A DNA stretch of 64,000 bases from Allobosea sp. CS1GBMeth4 (GTDB lineage: Bacteria; Pseudomonadota; Alphaproteobacteria; Rhizobiales; Beijerinckiaceae), in the NCBI RefSeq assembly GCF_900185715.1, contig NZ_FYAS01000030.1, forward strand, positions 124,001 to 188,000. The letters are read 5' to 3'. This document shows positions 43,706 through 53,351 of this stretch, one piece after another. The translations under genes and the position numbers were made by a program. Below the pieces are notes generated by a model that was not told the origin of the DNA, ran no database searches, and worked only from the letters and a program-made list of their open reading frames with translations. The first letter of the stretch is position 1. Each line of letters opens with the position of its first letter.

Positions 43706-45799
43706 TCAATTCTCGAGAAAATCGACGAGAAATTCCGAGGCCGGCTCGACGCCAGACACCAGCAAATGATCTCGGGCCCGGGTGCAGGCGACATAGAGCA
43801 GGTGCCGTTCCGTGTTGTAGACCTCTTCGAGATCGGCATCGTCGGCCACGCTCTCGATGCGTTCCTGCAACGGGATGATCTCGTCGTCGCATGCCATCAC
43901 GACGACGGATCTGAATTCCAGCCCCTTGGCGAAGTGCATCGTGGTGACAGCGACTGCACCGTCTTCGACTTCGACCTTGTCGTTCAGTTCTATGAACGGC
44001 GTGCCCAGCAGTTTGACCGCTGCCCTCGCTCGCTTCAATTCGGCATCCGATCGGACGAAGACGCCGATCTCGTGGGCCTTGCAGCCTTCGGCAAGGCGTT
44101 TCGAGATCCAGGCCGAAACGACCCCGGCCTCATCGTCCGGGCCTCGGGAGATCACGACGTCGGGTGGCGGACCGTCGAACATCGATACGGTGCCCCGGCG
44201 ACCCTCCGTATTGCCGTCCACGTCCGAAATCATGCCCGGCAGGAGCCTGTCGGCCTGCGAGCGGATCTGATGCGAGGTGCGGTAGTTGATACGCAGCGTG
44301 AACGAGCGCCCGCGCACGTCGAGACCGAGAGCCTTCCAGGAGAAGGGCTGCTGGAAGATCCGCTGACCCAGATCCCCGGCAAAGAACAGGCCATCCGGCC
44401 GCTCCCCCGTCAGGGCTGCCAGGAAGCGCGCCTCGGCGACACCCAGGTCCTGCGCCTCGTCGACGACCGCATGATCGAACGGACGGGTTTTGCCGTTCGC
44501 CAGGTGCTCCGTGAGCCGGCCGAAGATGTCTGACCAGGTGACGAGCTTGCGCTCGGCCATGGCCGCACGCGCCCGCTCGAAGATGCTCCAGAGCGCCTCG
44601 CGCTGCTTGCCGCCGATCCGGGTCTTACGACCGAGCCGGGAGACGTCGCGATAGGCCTCCCAGCTCTTCAATTGCCATGCGTCGACGACGTCGCTCCATT
44701 CCCCGAACAGGAAATTTGCCGAGAACTTGTATTCCAAGACATCGGCTGCCGCCTTGCTGAGGAGGCTCCGGATGAGCGATGCCGAGGCGATCTGTGGCTG
44801 TCCGAACCATTCCGCATAGAGCTCGTAGCCGAGCGCCGTGAGCGCCTTTACGGCGATGCGCGCTCGAAGTGCATCGTCGGACGGCGCCAAGCTCGCCAGT
44901 TTGCCCCGCAACGCGTTCGCGAGCGGCTTCGAGAAAGTGGTCAGAAGCACGCGGCTTTTTGGATTAGCGCGCGCCAGATGGACGGCGCGGTGAAGCGCGA
45001 CGATCGTCTTGCCGGTTCCAGCCGAGCCAGACACACGCGCGGGCCCAGTGAAGGCCCGCTCGACCAGCGCGCTCTGTGCCGGGTGCAGGAACACCGCCCA
45101 TTTGTCCCAGGGGTAATCGAGAGCCTGCCGGAGCTCCTCCACATTGGTCAGAACACGGAAGCGGCGCTGCGCGTCGGGGTGAGCGAATGGATCGGCTTCT
45201 GCCGGCGCCGGGTGCGGCGGCTCCGGGTTCTCGCCGACCGCGAGCTTGAGCAGCGCTTCCTGCGCCTCCTGCGGCAGGTGCCTGATGATGTCGAAGAGCG
45301 TGTCCTCGGTGGCTCGCCGCACGTCGTCGACCCATTCCTCCGGCACACCGAACGCCATCAGCTCGTATTTGCGCAGATTGTCGAACAGGCAGACTGTCCG
45401 CACGGACGGAGTCGCGACTTCGGGCTGCACGCCGGTTTCGGCGAGAGGAGTAATCCGGACCTCTTCGACCCGCTCGCGGATCTCGACCAGCTGCATCGCG
45501 CCGGTCGTCGGATGACGCTCGATCTTGCGCCGCTCAGCCCAGCTGTAGGCGGCGTCGTGGTGGTCCACATAGCAGAGCAGGATCCCACTTTGCGCGCGGT
45601 GCACGATGATGCGGATATCCGCGTTGACGCGCAGCGACCAGAAGTTCGGGTCCTTGGCGCGGTCCAGCTTGTGAAAGGACAGGCCAGGCGCGGCAGGGTT
45701 CATCTGCAGGTCGAAAGCGGTCGTCTTGACCGACTTCTGCTCCTGTGCGGTTAGTCGCCCCAGGCTATCCGTGAACGTGTCGGCGATGCGGAAGTCCAT
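43706..45799 (-). CDS. UvrD/Rep-type helicase with N-terminal RelE/ParE-like domain
   Basis: A 697-residue fusion. Residues 1-92 resemble a RelE/ParE mRNA-interferase fold (LGRLTAQEQKSVKTTAFDLQ, SFHKLDRAKDPNFWSLRVNA, IRIIVHRA). A linker with a conserved FGVPEEWVDDVRRA segment follows, then a superfamily 1 helicase: Walker A VSGSAGTGKTIVALH (about 256-270), Walker B VVDEAQD, and C-terminal TTMHFAKGLEFRSVVVMA and LLYVACTRARDHL. It follows the zinc-ribbon gene by 7 nt in the operon. The fused toxin-like domain may be a DNA- or RNA-sensing module; that is inference. Confidence 0.88.
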   Translation of the reverse strand: MDFRIADTFTDSLGRLTAQEQKSVKTTAFDLQMNPAAPGLSFHKLDRAKDPNFWSLRVNADIRIIVHRAQSGILLCYVDHHDAAYSWAERRKIERHPTTGAMQLVEIRERVEEVRITPLAETGVQPEVATPSVRTVCLFDNLRKYELMAFGVPEEWVDDVRRATEDTLFDIIRHLPQEAQEALLKLAVGENPEPPHPAPAEADPFAHPDAQRRFRVLTNVEELRQALDYPWDKWAVFLHPAQSALVERAFTGPARVSGSAGTGKTIVALHRAVHLARANPKSRVLLTTFSKPLANALRGKLASLAPSDDALRARIAVKALTALGYELYAEWFGQPQIASASLIRSLLSKAAADVLEYKFSANFLFGEWSDVVDAWQLKSWEAYRDVSRLGRKTRIGGKQREALWSIFERARAAMAERKLVTWSDIFGRLTEHLANGKTRPFDHAVVDEAQDLGVAEARFLAALTGERPDGLFFAGDLGQRIFQQPFSWKALGLDVRGRSFTLRINYRTSHQIRSQADRLLPGMISDVDGNTEGRRGTVSMFDGPPPDVVISRGPDDEAGVVSAWISKRLAEGCKAHEIGVFVRSDAELKRARAAVKLLGTPFIELNDKVEVEDGAVAVTTMHFAKGLEFRSVVVMACDDEIIPLQERIESVADDADLEEVYNTERHLLYVACTRARDHLLVSGVEPASEFLVDFLEN

Positions 45800-45806
45800 C
45801 GGCTAA

Positions 45807-46454
45807 TCACCTCAGCCATCTAACCGGGATTATCGTTCTCTCGAGTGTTTCACCATCTGGGAGTGAGACTTGGTCGCCCTTGTAAGCAATGATCGATTTT
45901 TGAGTCAGGAATGGCGATGTTCCTTCATAGCGAAATCGCCCAAGCGGTCGGTCTTCTTCGAGAAAACTAACATCAACGTCTGACTTGTTGTCGAATAGCC
46001 CAACCTTCACGACCACGCACAACATCCACCCGTCGCTGTCGAGCGTTCTCTTAAAAACAATGTTCTCATGGCGAGCGATTCGGAGCAGCCCCTCGGACGT
46101 TTGCTGATCTCGCAGGTCATCGGGGAATATGGCTGTGCCTCGCGTGCCAGTTCGTGATTGACTGTTGTCGGTGCAAGGATGCTTTGGCCAGGGCCATCCT
46201 AGGTCGTCAAAATAAATCCTCGATCCATGGGTGTTTTGATAATAATAAACCCCCTCACCACAGATTGGACAACTTGCATTCGGATTAACAAAGCAGGCAA
46301 CGCTACGAGTTTTTGAAACGTAGTATCCGGCCAATGACAATGCGTTGTTGACGCTGTGCCCGGGCATAGACTGGAATGATCTGGCATAAGCACCAGACCT
46401 TGTCCGGTAGCACCAGCCACAACTGCACCATGGGTAGTGATTATGGCCAGGCAC
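45807..46454 (-). CDS. Zinc-ribbon protein of unknown function, low-GC gene
   Basis: A 215-residue protein with no family I recognise. It opens MPGHNHYPWCSCGWC, followed by ASCPICGEGVYYYQN, so two Cys pairs (CSC..C and CPIC) likely bind zinc; a His-rich start and HPCTDN add possible ligands. The C-terminal half is beta-rich with basic residues (SIIAYKGDQVSLPDG). The gene is visibly AT-richer than its neighbours, a sign of separate origin. It starts with a GTG 4 nt after the methyltransferase stop, so it is part of the operon. Confidence 0.75.
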   Translation of the reverse strand: MPGHNHYPWCSCGWCYRTRSGAYARSFQSMPGHSVNNALSLAGYYVSKTRSVACFVNPNASCPICGEGVYYYQNTHGSRIYFDDLGWPWPKHPCTDNSQSRTGTRGTAIFPDDLRDQQTSEGLLRIARHENIVFKRTLDSDGWMLCVVVKVGLFDNKSDVDVSFLEEDRPLGRFRYEGTSPFLTQKSIIAYKGDQVSLPDGETLERTIIPVRWLR

Positions 46455-46458
46455 GGAG

Positions 46459-49302
46459 CTAATTCACCGCAAACACCTTCATCACCTCATCCCCGAGATG
46501 ATTGATGACCTTTACCGCGATGCGCCCGCTCTTCGGCTTCGGGAAGGGGCGGGAGATGTCGGAGTTCAGGCTCTCCCAGGCTTCCTGGTCGATCTCGGCC
46601 TTCAGCGTCGTCTTGAGCGCCTTGTAGGGGTCGTTCGCGCCGAGAAAATAGGCGTGGCGGACGAAGAAGCTCTCCTCGTTGTAGTCGGTGTCGAGCATCC
46701 AGAGCGCGATACCGTCCGTGCCCTCGGAGATCACCTCGCCGGTCTGAGGCTTGAACACGTCGACGCCGAAGACCTTCACCTGCTTCATGCCGTCGGCTGC
46801 ATCCAGGATCTTGATGTCGGGCTCGCCGAAAATGACGAAGAGGTTGCCGGCGCCGGTCGCCTTGAGATCGCCGCCCATGTGAAGATCGGGGTTCATCCGC
46901 GCCTTCAGCACCGGCACGCGGCCGAGCTTGTCGAACTCGGCGGAATGGGCGTCGTAGTTAAAGGCGCAAGCGATCAGCACATCGAAGCCGGCATCGCCCG
47001 CCTCACGCGCCGCCGCGACGAGATCAGGTCGCGAGACCGTGCCAAATTCCGGACCGATGAAAATGCCGGCGCGCTTCTGCTGCTGGCCCTCGGTGTAAGT
47101 GCCCTCGGCGCAGATGAACTCCCCCGGCCAGCCGGTCAGGCTGGAGAAGGTGATGCGATCCTCCTTGTGCGCCTGCTGGACGCCGGCGATCTTGAGATTC
47201 TCGAGGATCATGTGCGCGAAGTCGTGCACGGTCTCGTCGCGCTCGGCCGCCTTGCGCTTGCCTTCGGCGGCTTCGAGCACGTCGATCAGCTCGTCGTCCC
47301 AATCGACGGCAAGGGTGCGATGCGGTGACAGGCTCTCGACCGTGAAGGGGCCAGCGACGCGCACCTTGCTGTTGTCGGTGTAGGGCCTGTCGTAGAGATA
47401 TTCGAATTCGGCCTTGGCCGCGATCGAGGCATCGATCTCCTTCTGGCGGGCGATGCGAGCTTCCCACCATTGGCGGTGCGCCAGCGTCGCCGCTTCGGGC
47501 CAGCCGGGCGCGGCTTCGCGTGGGATTTCCCACTCCTCCCAGCTCTTGCTGAGTGCCGCGTTGAGGGCTGCGCGCAACGGCGCGAGCGTCGCCTGCCACT
47601 TCTCCCAGATCACGTCGATCTCGGTGTTGCTGGCGATCGCGCCTGAGCTTCCTGAGCGCGCACGATCATAGACAAACCCGTGGCGAATGTCGCCACGGGT
47701 CGGCGTGCTCTTGGGCGATGTGCGAGTGAGATCACCTTCCTTAAGCTGACCTTCAGGGCTGTCAGCGAGCAGGTAGTAAGGGTAGCGGGCGCCCATAAGC
47801 CGCGAACGAGCTAGAGCGATGGCCACACGACTCGTATCCACAGTGATCCAGCGGCGCCCCCAATGCTCGGCCACATAGGCGGTCGTACCGGAGCCGCAGG
47901 TTGGGTCAAGCACTAGATCGCCCGGATCGGTGGCCATCAGAATGCAACGCTTAATAAGTTCTGTGTTTGTCTGAACTACATAGATTGGTTTCGAGGCCCC
48001 TCCGAGCGCATCCCACCAGTTTGACATTTGTTTGATCGATGGCGACGGCGAATACCTGATGAACCGAATGTCCCGGTTGAGCGGAAAAAGCCTATCGGCA
48101 TATGCCAATCGCGTCATACCAGGCGTTTCGCCATCATCGCTAACGACAGTGTGCTTCCAGCACTGGCCGTCGCCTATCGGAAAAACACGGCCGAAAAGCT
48201 TAATATCGTGCGATTGATTACGTCGAAAACCCCCGCTTTTTAGAGGATTCAGCCCAAAAATTCGAGCTCCGGGATAGGTGGCACGAAATAGAGCGATATT
48301 CCGCTCATAATCAACATTGTCTCGTGCGCTGAGCTGAGATACCCGCAGACGCACTCCGCCATCAAGCTCAACAAACGGGAAATCTTCGAATACCTCTTCT
48401 TCCTCCCGAACAAGCCACAGCTTGCGAAACTTGAGACGCTCGCCTTGTCGAGCATACATCAAGATAAAATCGTTTACAGGCTCTAAAGTCCCACTGATCT
48501 GGCTACCTTTTTTCTTTACAAGAATTTCCGAAACATAGTTTTCCTCCCCGAATACCTCATCCATCAACGCCCGCACGCGGTGCACGTTCTCATCGCCGAT
48601 CTGCACGAAGATGCTGCCGCTCTCGTGCAGCAGGTCGCGCGCCACGGTGAGGCGGTCGCGCAGATAGGTGAGATAGGAGTGGATGCCGTCTTTCCAGGTG
48701 TCGCGGAAGGCGCGGACCTGCTCCGGCTCGCGGGTGAGATGGTCCTTGGCGCCGTCCTTCACGTCCCGTGACGTGGTGCTCCACTGGAAATTGCTGTTGA
48801 ACCTGATGCCGTAGGGCGGGTCGAAATAGATGCACTGCACCTTGCCTCGCAGCCCCTCGCGCTCGGCGAGGCTCGCCATCACCGAGAGGCTGTCGCCCGA
48901 GATCATCCGGTTCGACCAGTGCTGGTCGTGCTGGTAGAACTCGGTCGCGGCCTCCTTGTCCTTCAGCCCGTTGAAATCGGCGAAGAGATCGGGCGCCGAG
49001 GGCTCGGCCTCCTCGCGGCGCGCCTGCGACTCGCGCTTCAGCTCGTCGATGATCGCCTTGGGATGCACCTTCTCCTGGATGTAGAGCGGCGGCGCCTGGA
49101 CGATCAGGTCCGACCAGTCCTGCTCGTCCTTGCCGCGCCAGACCAGTTGCGGATCGAGATCGCGATTGCGGCGCTCATAGGCGAGCTGGACCGGCGCCTT
49201 CTCATCGGCGCGCATCACGCTTTCATATTCGGCCGTCGGGATATTCCGACGCGTCGCACTGTCATGCTTGAGCGCTTCGACCGAGAGTGGGTTCTTGGCC
49301 AT
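46459..49302 (-). CDS. Type III-like DNA methyltransferase (Mod, beta class)
   Basis: A 947-residue N6-adenine or N4-cytosine methyltransferase. The catalytic motif IV DPPYG is at 161-165 and the AdoMet motif, in DPTCGSGTTAYVAEHWGRR, is at about 466-484; catalytic motif before AdoMet motif is the beta class, as in type III Mod. The long C-terminal half (about 590-947) is unlike classical Mod and may carry target recognition. The start ATG overlaps the small upstream gene by 1 nt. With the Res-like gene at 49715 it forms a restriction-modification core. Confidence 0.93.
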   Translation of the reverse strand: MAKNPLSVEALKHDSATRRNIPTAEYESVMRADEKAPVQLAYERRNRDLDPQLVWRGKDEQDWSDLIVQAPPLYIQEKVHPKAIIDELKRESQARREEAEPSAPDLFADFNGLKDKEAATEFYQHDQHWSNRMISGDSLSVMASLAEREGLRGKVQCIYFDPPYGIRFNSNFQWSTTSRDVKDGAKDHLTREPEQVRAFRDTWKDGIHSYLTYLRDRLTVARDLLHESGSIFVQIGDENVHRVRALMDEVFGEENYVSEILVKKKGSQISGTLEPVNDFILMYARQGERLKFRKLWLVREEEEVFEDFPFVELDGGVRLRVSQLSARDNVDYERNIALFRATYPGARIFGLNPLKSGGFRRNQSHDIKLFGRVFPIGDGQCWKHTVVSDDGETPGMTRLAYADRLFPLNRDIRFIRYSPSPSIKQMSNWWDALGGASKPIYVVQTNTELIKRCILMATDPGDLVLDPTCGSGTTAYVAEHWGRRWITVDTSRVAIALARSRLMGARYPYYLLADSPEGQLKEGDLTRTSPKSTPTRGDIRHGFVYDRARSGSSGAIASNTEIDVIWEKWQATLAPLRAALNAALSKSWEEWEIPREAAPGWPEAATLAHRQWWEARIARQKEIDASIAAKAEFEYLYDRPYTDNSKVRVAGPFTVESLSPHRTLAVDWDDELIDVLEAAEGKRKAAERDETVHDFAHMILENLKIAGVQQAHKEDRITFSSLTGWPGEFICAEGTYTEGQQQKRAGIFIGPEFGTVSRPDLVAAAREAGDAGFDVLIACAFNYDAHSAEFDKLGRVPVLKARMNPDLHMGGDLKATGAGNLFVIFGEPDIKILDAADGMKQVKVFGVDVFKPQTGEVISEGTDGIALWMLDTDYNEESFFVRHAYFLGANDPYKALKTTLKAEIDQEAWESLNSDISRPFPKPKSGRIAVKVINHLGDEVMKVFAVN

Positions 49303-49718
49303 CAGTTCGGCTGCCCTCTATGCAACGCAATCGTCGAACCGCTGCCATTGACCCGCAAGAACGGCGCGACCAGCGAGTGGCCGCGATCAGTCAGTTCGAA
49401 ATGCTCATTTCGACAGGATACGCAGTCGCTCAGGAGGAGCGCCCGCATCACGGCCCGATCGGGCCAGAGGAAACCGTCTTCCAGGGCGATCCCGCACATC
49501 GGTATCGCCCCTCCCGCCAGCTCCACGTAAGCGCAGAGGTATCCAACAGTTCGCCCATTGCGCCAGTCCGGAGTCTTGCCGTCATTCTCCAGCCACCAAG
49601 CCTCCTCGAGCCCGTGCTTGTTCGGTCCCTGCTTGACGGTCTTGTTGGTCGAGGCCTGCTTGCCGTCGAGCCGACTCGTCCAATTGTCGAGCAATGCCCT
49701 GGCTTCGGCGAAGGTCAT
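49302..49718 (-). CDS. Unknown small protein between res and mod
   Basis: A 138-residue protein, no family recognised. It has a helix-rich N-terminus, WWLENDGKTPDWRNGRTVGY, and a C-terminal half that reads like a winged-helix: MRALLLSDCVSCRNEHFELT followed by DRGHSLVAPFLRV. It overlaps the Res-like gene by 4 nt and the methyltransferase by 1 nt, so it is translated with them and is likely a working part of the system, for example a specificity or regulatory subunit. Confidence 0.8.
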   Translation of the reverse strand: MTFAEARALLDNWTSRLDGKQASTNKTVKQGPNKHGLEEAWWLENDGKTPDWRNGRTVGYLCAYVELAGGAIPMCGIALEDGFLWPDRAVMRALLLSDCVSCRNEHFELTDRGHSLVAPFLRVNGSGSTIALHRGQPN

Positions 49719-52700
49719 GCTAGCTCCAGGGGCAAAAACGTCGCAATCAGCTTGTTGAACTCCGCCTCGATCTCATAGACGGCCGTGAACTCGGCAAAGG
49801 CCCAGCGGCCGAACTTGCCGAGGTTGTTGACGCCCGGCACCCAATAGGCGCGCATGGTGTTGGCTTTCTCCTTGGCGTCCTCGCCTCGGTAACCCTTGAT
49901 CTCGACGATGAGGTTCAGCGGCTCGGCTTGTCCGTCATTGATGCGAACGATGAAGTCCGGCAGGTATTTGCGTGGCGTCGAGCCCATCAGATAGGGCACT
50001 TCCAGCCCGAGGTTCTGGTTCTTGACGTAGGCCAGCACACCGGGGTGCGCCTCGGCGACGCGGCAGAACTCGGCCTCCCAGTCGCTGTCACAGACCACCC
50101 AGTTGACATGGCAGCGGCGTTGGTCGGTCTGCCAGCGCGTCTGCTTCGACGTGGTGAAGTTCACGAAGGCGGTCGAGCCCGTCGGATTATAGGCGTCGAG
50201 GATCGCCTTCACCGGGCGCGTGCCTGCGAGCGTCTCGGTGATCGCGGACTTGATCCGCTCGGCCGCCATGTCGGCGATCTCGCGATAAAGCACCTGTGCC
50301 GGATAGGTGGCGCCCGTGCACTGGAGGCCGCCGCTTGCCAGCCATTGCCGCGTGATGCGCTTCAGCTGACCAAAAAGATGCAGCTTCGGTTCCTCGCCGG
50401 GATCGCGATACTTGTTGTAGAGCAGATGCTTGGTGAGATTGAACAAGATTGTCGAGGAGCGAGTATCCTCGAGATGCGCGACCGTCAGGTCGACGCCCTC
50501 GCCGATGATGCCTTGGTTCTTCGTGACCGAGGGACCGACGAGCTCCGGCGTCAAATGTAGCACATGGTCAGGGCCGAAGGTCGCTTCCAGACGCTCGTCC
50601 GGAAGTTCAACGCGATAGCCTTCGACCCGCGGGAAGACGATCTCCAGCGCGTCGCGATCCGGCTTGACCGCGTGGACGCGCACGGTCTCGCGCGGCTTGG
50701 CAGGAGGGGCAATGACGGGCTTGGCTGCGAAGTCAAAGGGGATGCCGAGCACATCGGCATATTCGACGTTGAACAGGCCTTCGTCGTTCAGCTCATAGGA
50801 CTGGCGACGAAGGCCGCGGCCGACGACCTGCTCACACAGCAGCTGGGTGCCGAAGGCGCGCACACCGAGGATATGCGTGACGGTGTTCGCATCCCAGCCC
50901 TCGGTCAACATCGAGACTGAGACGACGCAGCGGATCTGCTCGCCGAGCCGGCCCTTTTTGCCGACCGTGTTCATCACCTCGCGCAGCAAGGTGGCCTCAT
51001 CGATCTCCCCGCCGGTCAGGATGTCGTTGGCGTCCCTGCCACCGCGCTCGACTATATCGCGCTTGAAGCGCTCGATCTCGTCCGCTGCCATCTCGCGAAA
51101 GTCCTTGTCGAGCGCCTCGCCGGATTCAAGCTGGGCGCTGTCGATTAGGATCGTGTTCGGACGGGCGATGCGGTTACCGTGCTCGTCGTAATTGCGGAAC
51201 AGCTCAAGACGGCCGTTCTGCAACACGCTTGAGCCATCATCATTTTCGCGATGAAAGCCGGAGACGTATTTGTAGATCAGCTCTGAGGTTGAGGTGTTGT
51301 TGCAGACGACAATGAAGACCGGCGGAACGCCAATGCCTTCCTTCGTCCATAGCTCGAACGTCTTCTCGTAGTGGCCGTAGAGGGCATCCAGCGCCGCCAG
51401 CAGCACCTGTGGCAGCGCGTGAGGATCATAGCTTTTGCCGGCAGAGGAACGCCCTTTTTTTGGCAATCCCTTCGGACTCTTCTTGATCTCGTCCCATAGG
51501 TTCCGGAACTTCGGTGTGTCGCCGCCCGGCACATTGTCCGCAACTGGCACGCGCGGCAGCTTGACGATGCCGCATTCGATCGCGTCCATCAGCGAGAAGT
51601 CGCTCATGGTCCAGGGGAAGAGTGTGCCCTCGACGTAGCCCGAGCCACGTAGGAAGAACGGCGTCGCTGAGAGGTCATAGACCAGCGCGAGGCCGAGCTT
51701 GCGCTTCACTGCCTCGAGGCCGGAGATCCACATCCGCGCGGCCTCGTTGTTCTCCTTCGCCTCGTCCTTGTCCTCGCCTTTCAGATCGCCTTCCGTCTCA
51801 CCCGTGGCGTCCTTGATGCGCTCGCGATAGCAATGGTGCGCCTCGTCATTGAGCACGACGATGTTCTTCATGCCCATCAGCTCGGGCATCACCCGCTGAA
51901 GCATCTGCCCCTCGGTCTCGAGGGTCTGCAGCTTCTCACCGCGCCAGCCTTCGAGCGCGGTTTTGGTTCCCTTGGCAATCTCCAGCCGCTCGCGCAGCTT
52001 GAACGCGTGATAGTTGGTAATGACGATCTTGGCGCGATCGATGTCCGCCAGCATGTCAGGCGGAACGATCTCGCGGTGCCGGTAATAGCTTTCGGGATCA
52101 TTCGGGAGCAGGATACGCAGCCTGTCCTTGATCGTGATGCCCGGCGCGACGATCAGGAAGCCGCGCGAGAACTGCTTGCTGTTGGGGTGCCTGACGGCGT
52201 TGACGGTTTGCCAGGCGATCAGCATGGACATCACGGTCGTCTTGCCGGCGCCGGTCGCGAGCTTCAATGCCAGGCGCATGAGCTCCGGATTTGCCTGCTC
52301 GTTGGCGCCCTTGAGGTGCGCCCAGAACTTCGCCGCGCGGGCGCCGAGCTTTGGGGCGACCTCGGTCAGCCAGATCGCCGTCTCGACGGCCTCGACCTGG
52401 CAGAAGAACGGCGTGACGCTCTGAAACTTGTGATGGCGCCAGTGCTGCAGCAGCCGAGCTGTTTCGGGGGTGACGAGCCACTGCTCGGGATTCGGCAGAT
52501 TGCGCCAGACTTCAACGTAGGTGCGGACCTCGTTGATGATAGGCGTCGGGTTGTATTCCTGCTCCTGCGTCGACAGATCGTCGTCGGCGCCGAGAACGAA
52601 TGAGGCCTGCTTGCCGCTCTGCCGGCGCTTCTTCGGTTTTGGAACCGGGGTAATGAGGTCCGAACGACGCCGAGTCTCGATGATGCGGTTCGTCGGCTGG

Positions 52701-52966
52701 CCGTCCGCATCGAGCTCCCAATGCCGCGCCGGGAATGCATAAGGCGAATTGAGGATCGGCCTCTCGAAGAACTGCTCAGTCACCGGCGCCAACCTCGGTC
52801 GTGGGACGATGGCGAACGGCGCCGGCGAGCCGCCGAGACAGCCAGACGCTCTCTGCGACCCCGGATTGTCTTCGATCACCCAGAATGTGGGCTGGCCGCG
52901 CTGCTTGTCTCTGAGCCGATCGCATTGATTCCCCCGGACAGGGAAGGTAAATGGCTCGGTGGCCAC
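49715..52966 (-). CDS. Type III-like restriction endonuclease/helicase (Res)
   Basis: A 1083-residue superfamily 2 helicase-nuclease. Motif I LKLATGAGKTTVMS at about 234-247, a DEAHH box (VVLNDEAHHCYRE), DLSATPFF, and motif VI-like QVVGRGLRRQ are present. The C-terminal domain has a PD...ExK nuclease site: PDFIVRI at about 1003-1009 and VEIKGYRG at about 1021-1028. The start is a GTG. It is the first gene of the operon; an IS3-family element sits 56 bp upstream of it and may have replaced or interrupted its promoter. Confidence 0.93.
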   Translation of the reverse strand: MATEPFTFPVRGNQCDRLRDKQRGQPTFWVIEDNPGSQRASGCLGGSPAPFAIVPRPRLAPVTEQFFERPILNSPYAFPARHWELDADGQPTNRIIETRRRSDLITPVPKPKKRRQSGKQASFVLGADDDLSTQEQEYNPTPIINEVRTYVEVWRNLPNPEQWLVTPETARLLQHWRHHKFQSVTPFFCQVEAVETAIWLTEVAPKLGARAAKFWAHLKGANEQANPELMRLALKLATGAGKTTVMSMLIAWQTVNAVRHPNSKQFSRGFLIVAPGITIKDRLRILLPNDPESYYRHREIVPPDMLADIDRAKIVITNYHAFKLRERLEIAKGTKTALEGWRGEKLQTLETEGQMLQRVMPELMGMKNIVVLNDEAHHCYRERIKDATGETEGDLKGEDKDEAKENNEAARMWISGLEAVKRKLGLALVYDLSATPFFLRGSGYVEGTLFPWTMSDFSLMDAIECGIVKLPRVPVADNVPGGDTPKFRNLWDEIKKSPKGLPKKGRSSAGKSYDPHALPQVLLAALDALYGHYEKTFELWTKEGIGVPPVFIVVCNNTSTSELIYKYVSGFHRENDDGSSVLQNGRLELFRNYDEHGNRIARPNTILIDSAQLESGEALDKDFREMAADEIERFKRDIVERGGRDANDILTGGEIDEATLLREVMNTVGKKGRLGEQIRCVVSVSMLTEGWDANTVTHILGVRAFGTQLLCEQVVGRGLRRQSYELNDEGLFNVEYADVLGIPFDFAAKPVIAPPAKPRETVRVHAVKPDRDALEIVFPRVEGYRVELPDERLEATFGPDHVLHLTPELVGPSVTKNQGIIGEGVDLTVAHLEDTRSSTILFNLTKHLLYNKYRDPGEEPKLHLFGQLKRITRQWLASGGLQCTGATYPAQVLYREIADMAAERIKSAITETLAGTRPVKAILDAYNPTGSTAFVNFTTSKQTRWQTDQRRCHVNWVVCDSDWEAEFCRVAEAHPGVLAYVKNQNLGLEVPYLMGSTPRKYLPDFIVRINDGQAEPLNLIVEIKGYRGEDAKEKANTMRAYWVPGVNNLGKFGRWAFAEFTAVYEIEAEFNKLIATFLPLELA

Positions 52967-53084
52967 TACACAAGCTAGGATTGCATGGCGATGTTTCCGC
53001 CTCGAGAATTTAGCCGGTGGGCTGACCTGAGACCCTGATCCTCCTCCAGATTTGAGTAGAGTCCGTCACTCACGGAGACGGACG

Positions 53085-53351
53085 ATGCGCCCCTCACGAT
53101 TCACGGAAGAGCAGATCATCGGGATGCTGAAGGAGCAGGAGACTGGAGCTGCGACGGCGGATGTCGGCCGCAAGCACGGCATCTCCTCGGCGACCTTCTA
53201 CAAGTTCAAGGCGAAGTATGGCGGGATGGACGTGTCGGATGCGCGCCGGCTGAAGACCCTCAAGGATGAGAACGCCCGCCTCAAGAAGCTGCTGGCTGAA
53301 CAGATGCTCGACAACGCGATCCTGAAGGACGTCGCCGCAAAAAAATGGTGA
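53085..53351 (+). CDS. IS3-family transposase OrfA
   Basis: An 88-residue protein with the HTH_Tnp_1 helix-turn-helix ([33 protein letters not shown]) and the leucine-zipper tail ([20 protein letters not shown]). It ends in the run AAAAAAATGG, where a programmed -1 frameshift can fuse it to OrfB. The start is the ATG at 53085. Confidence 0.93.
   Translation: MRPSRFTEEQIIGMLKEQETGAATADVGRKHGISSATFYKFKAKYGGMDVSDARRLKTLKDENARLKKLLAEQMLDNAILKDVAAKKW

Noticed and set aside
43130-52966. Assignment of the restriction operon to BREX or DISARM
   Set aside because: No brxC/pglZ/drmA-like genes; the helicase with DEAHH box and C-terminal PD-ExK nuclease and a beta-class methyltransferase fit type III-like restriction instead.
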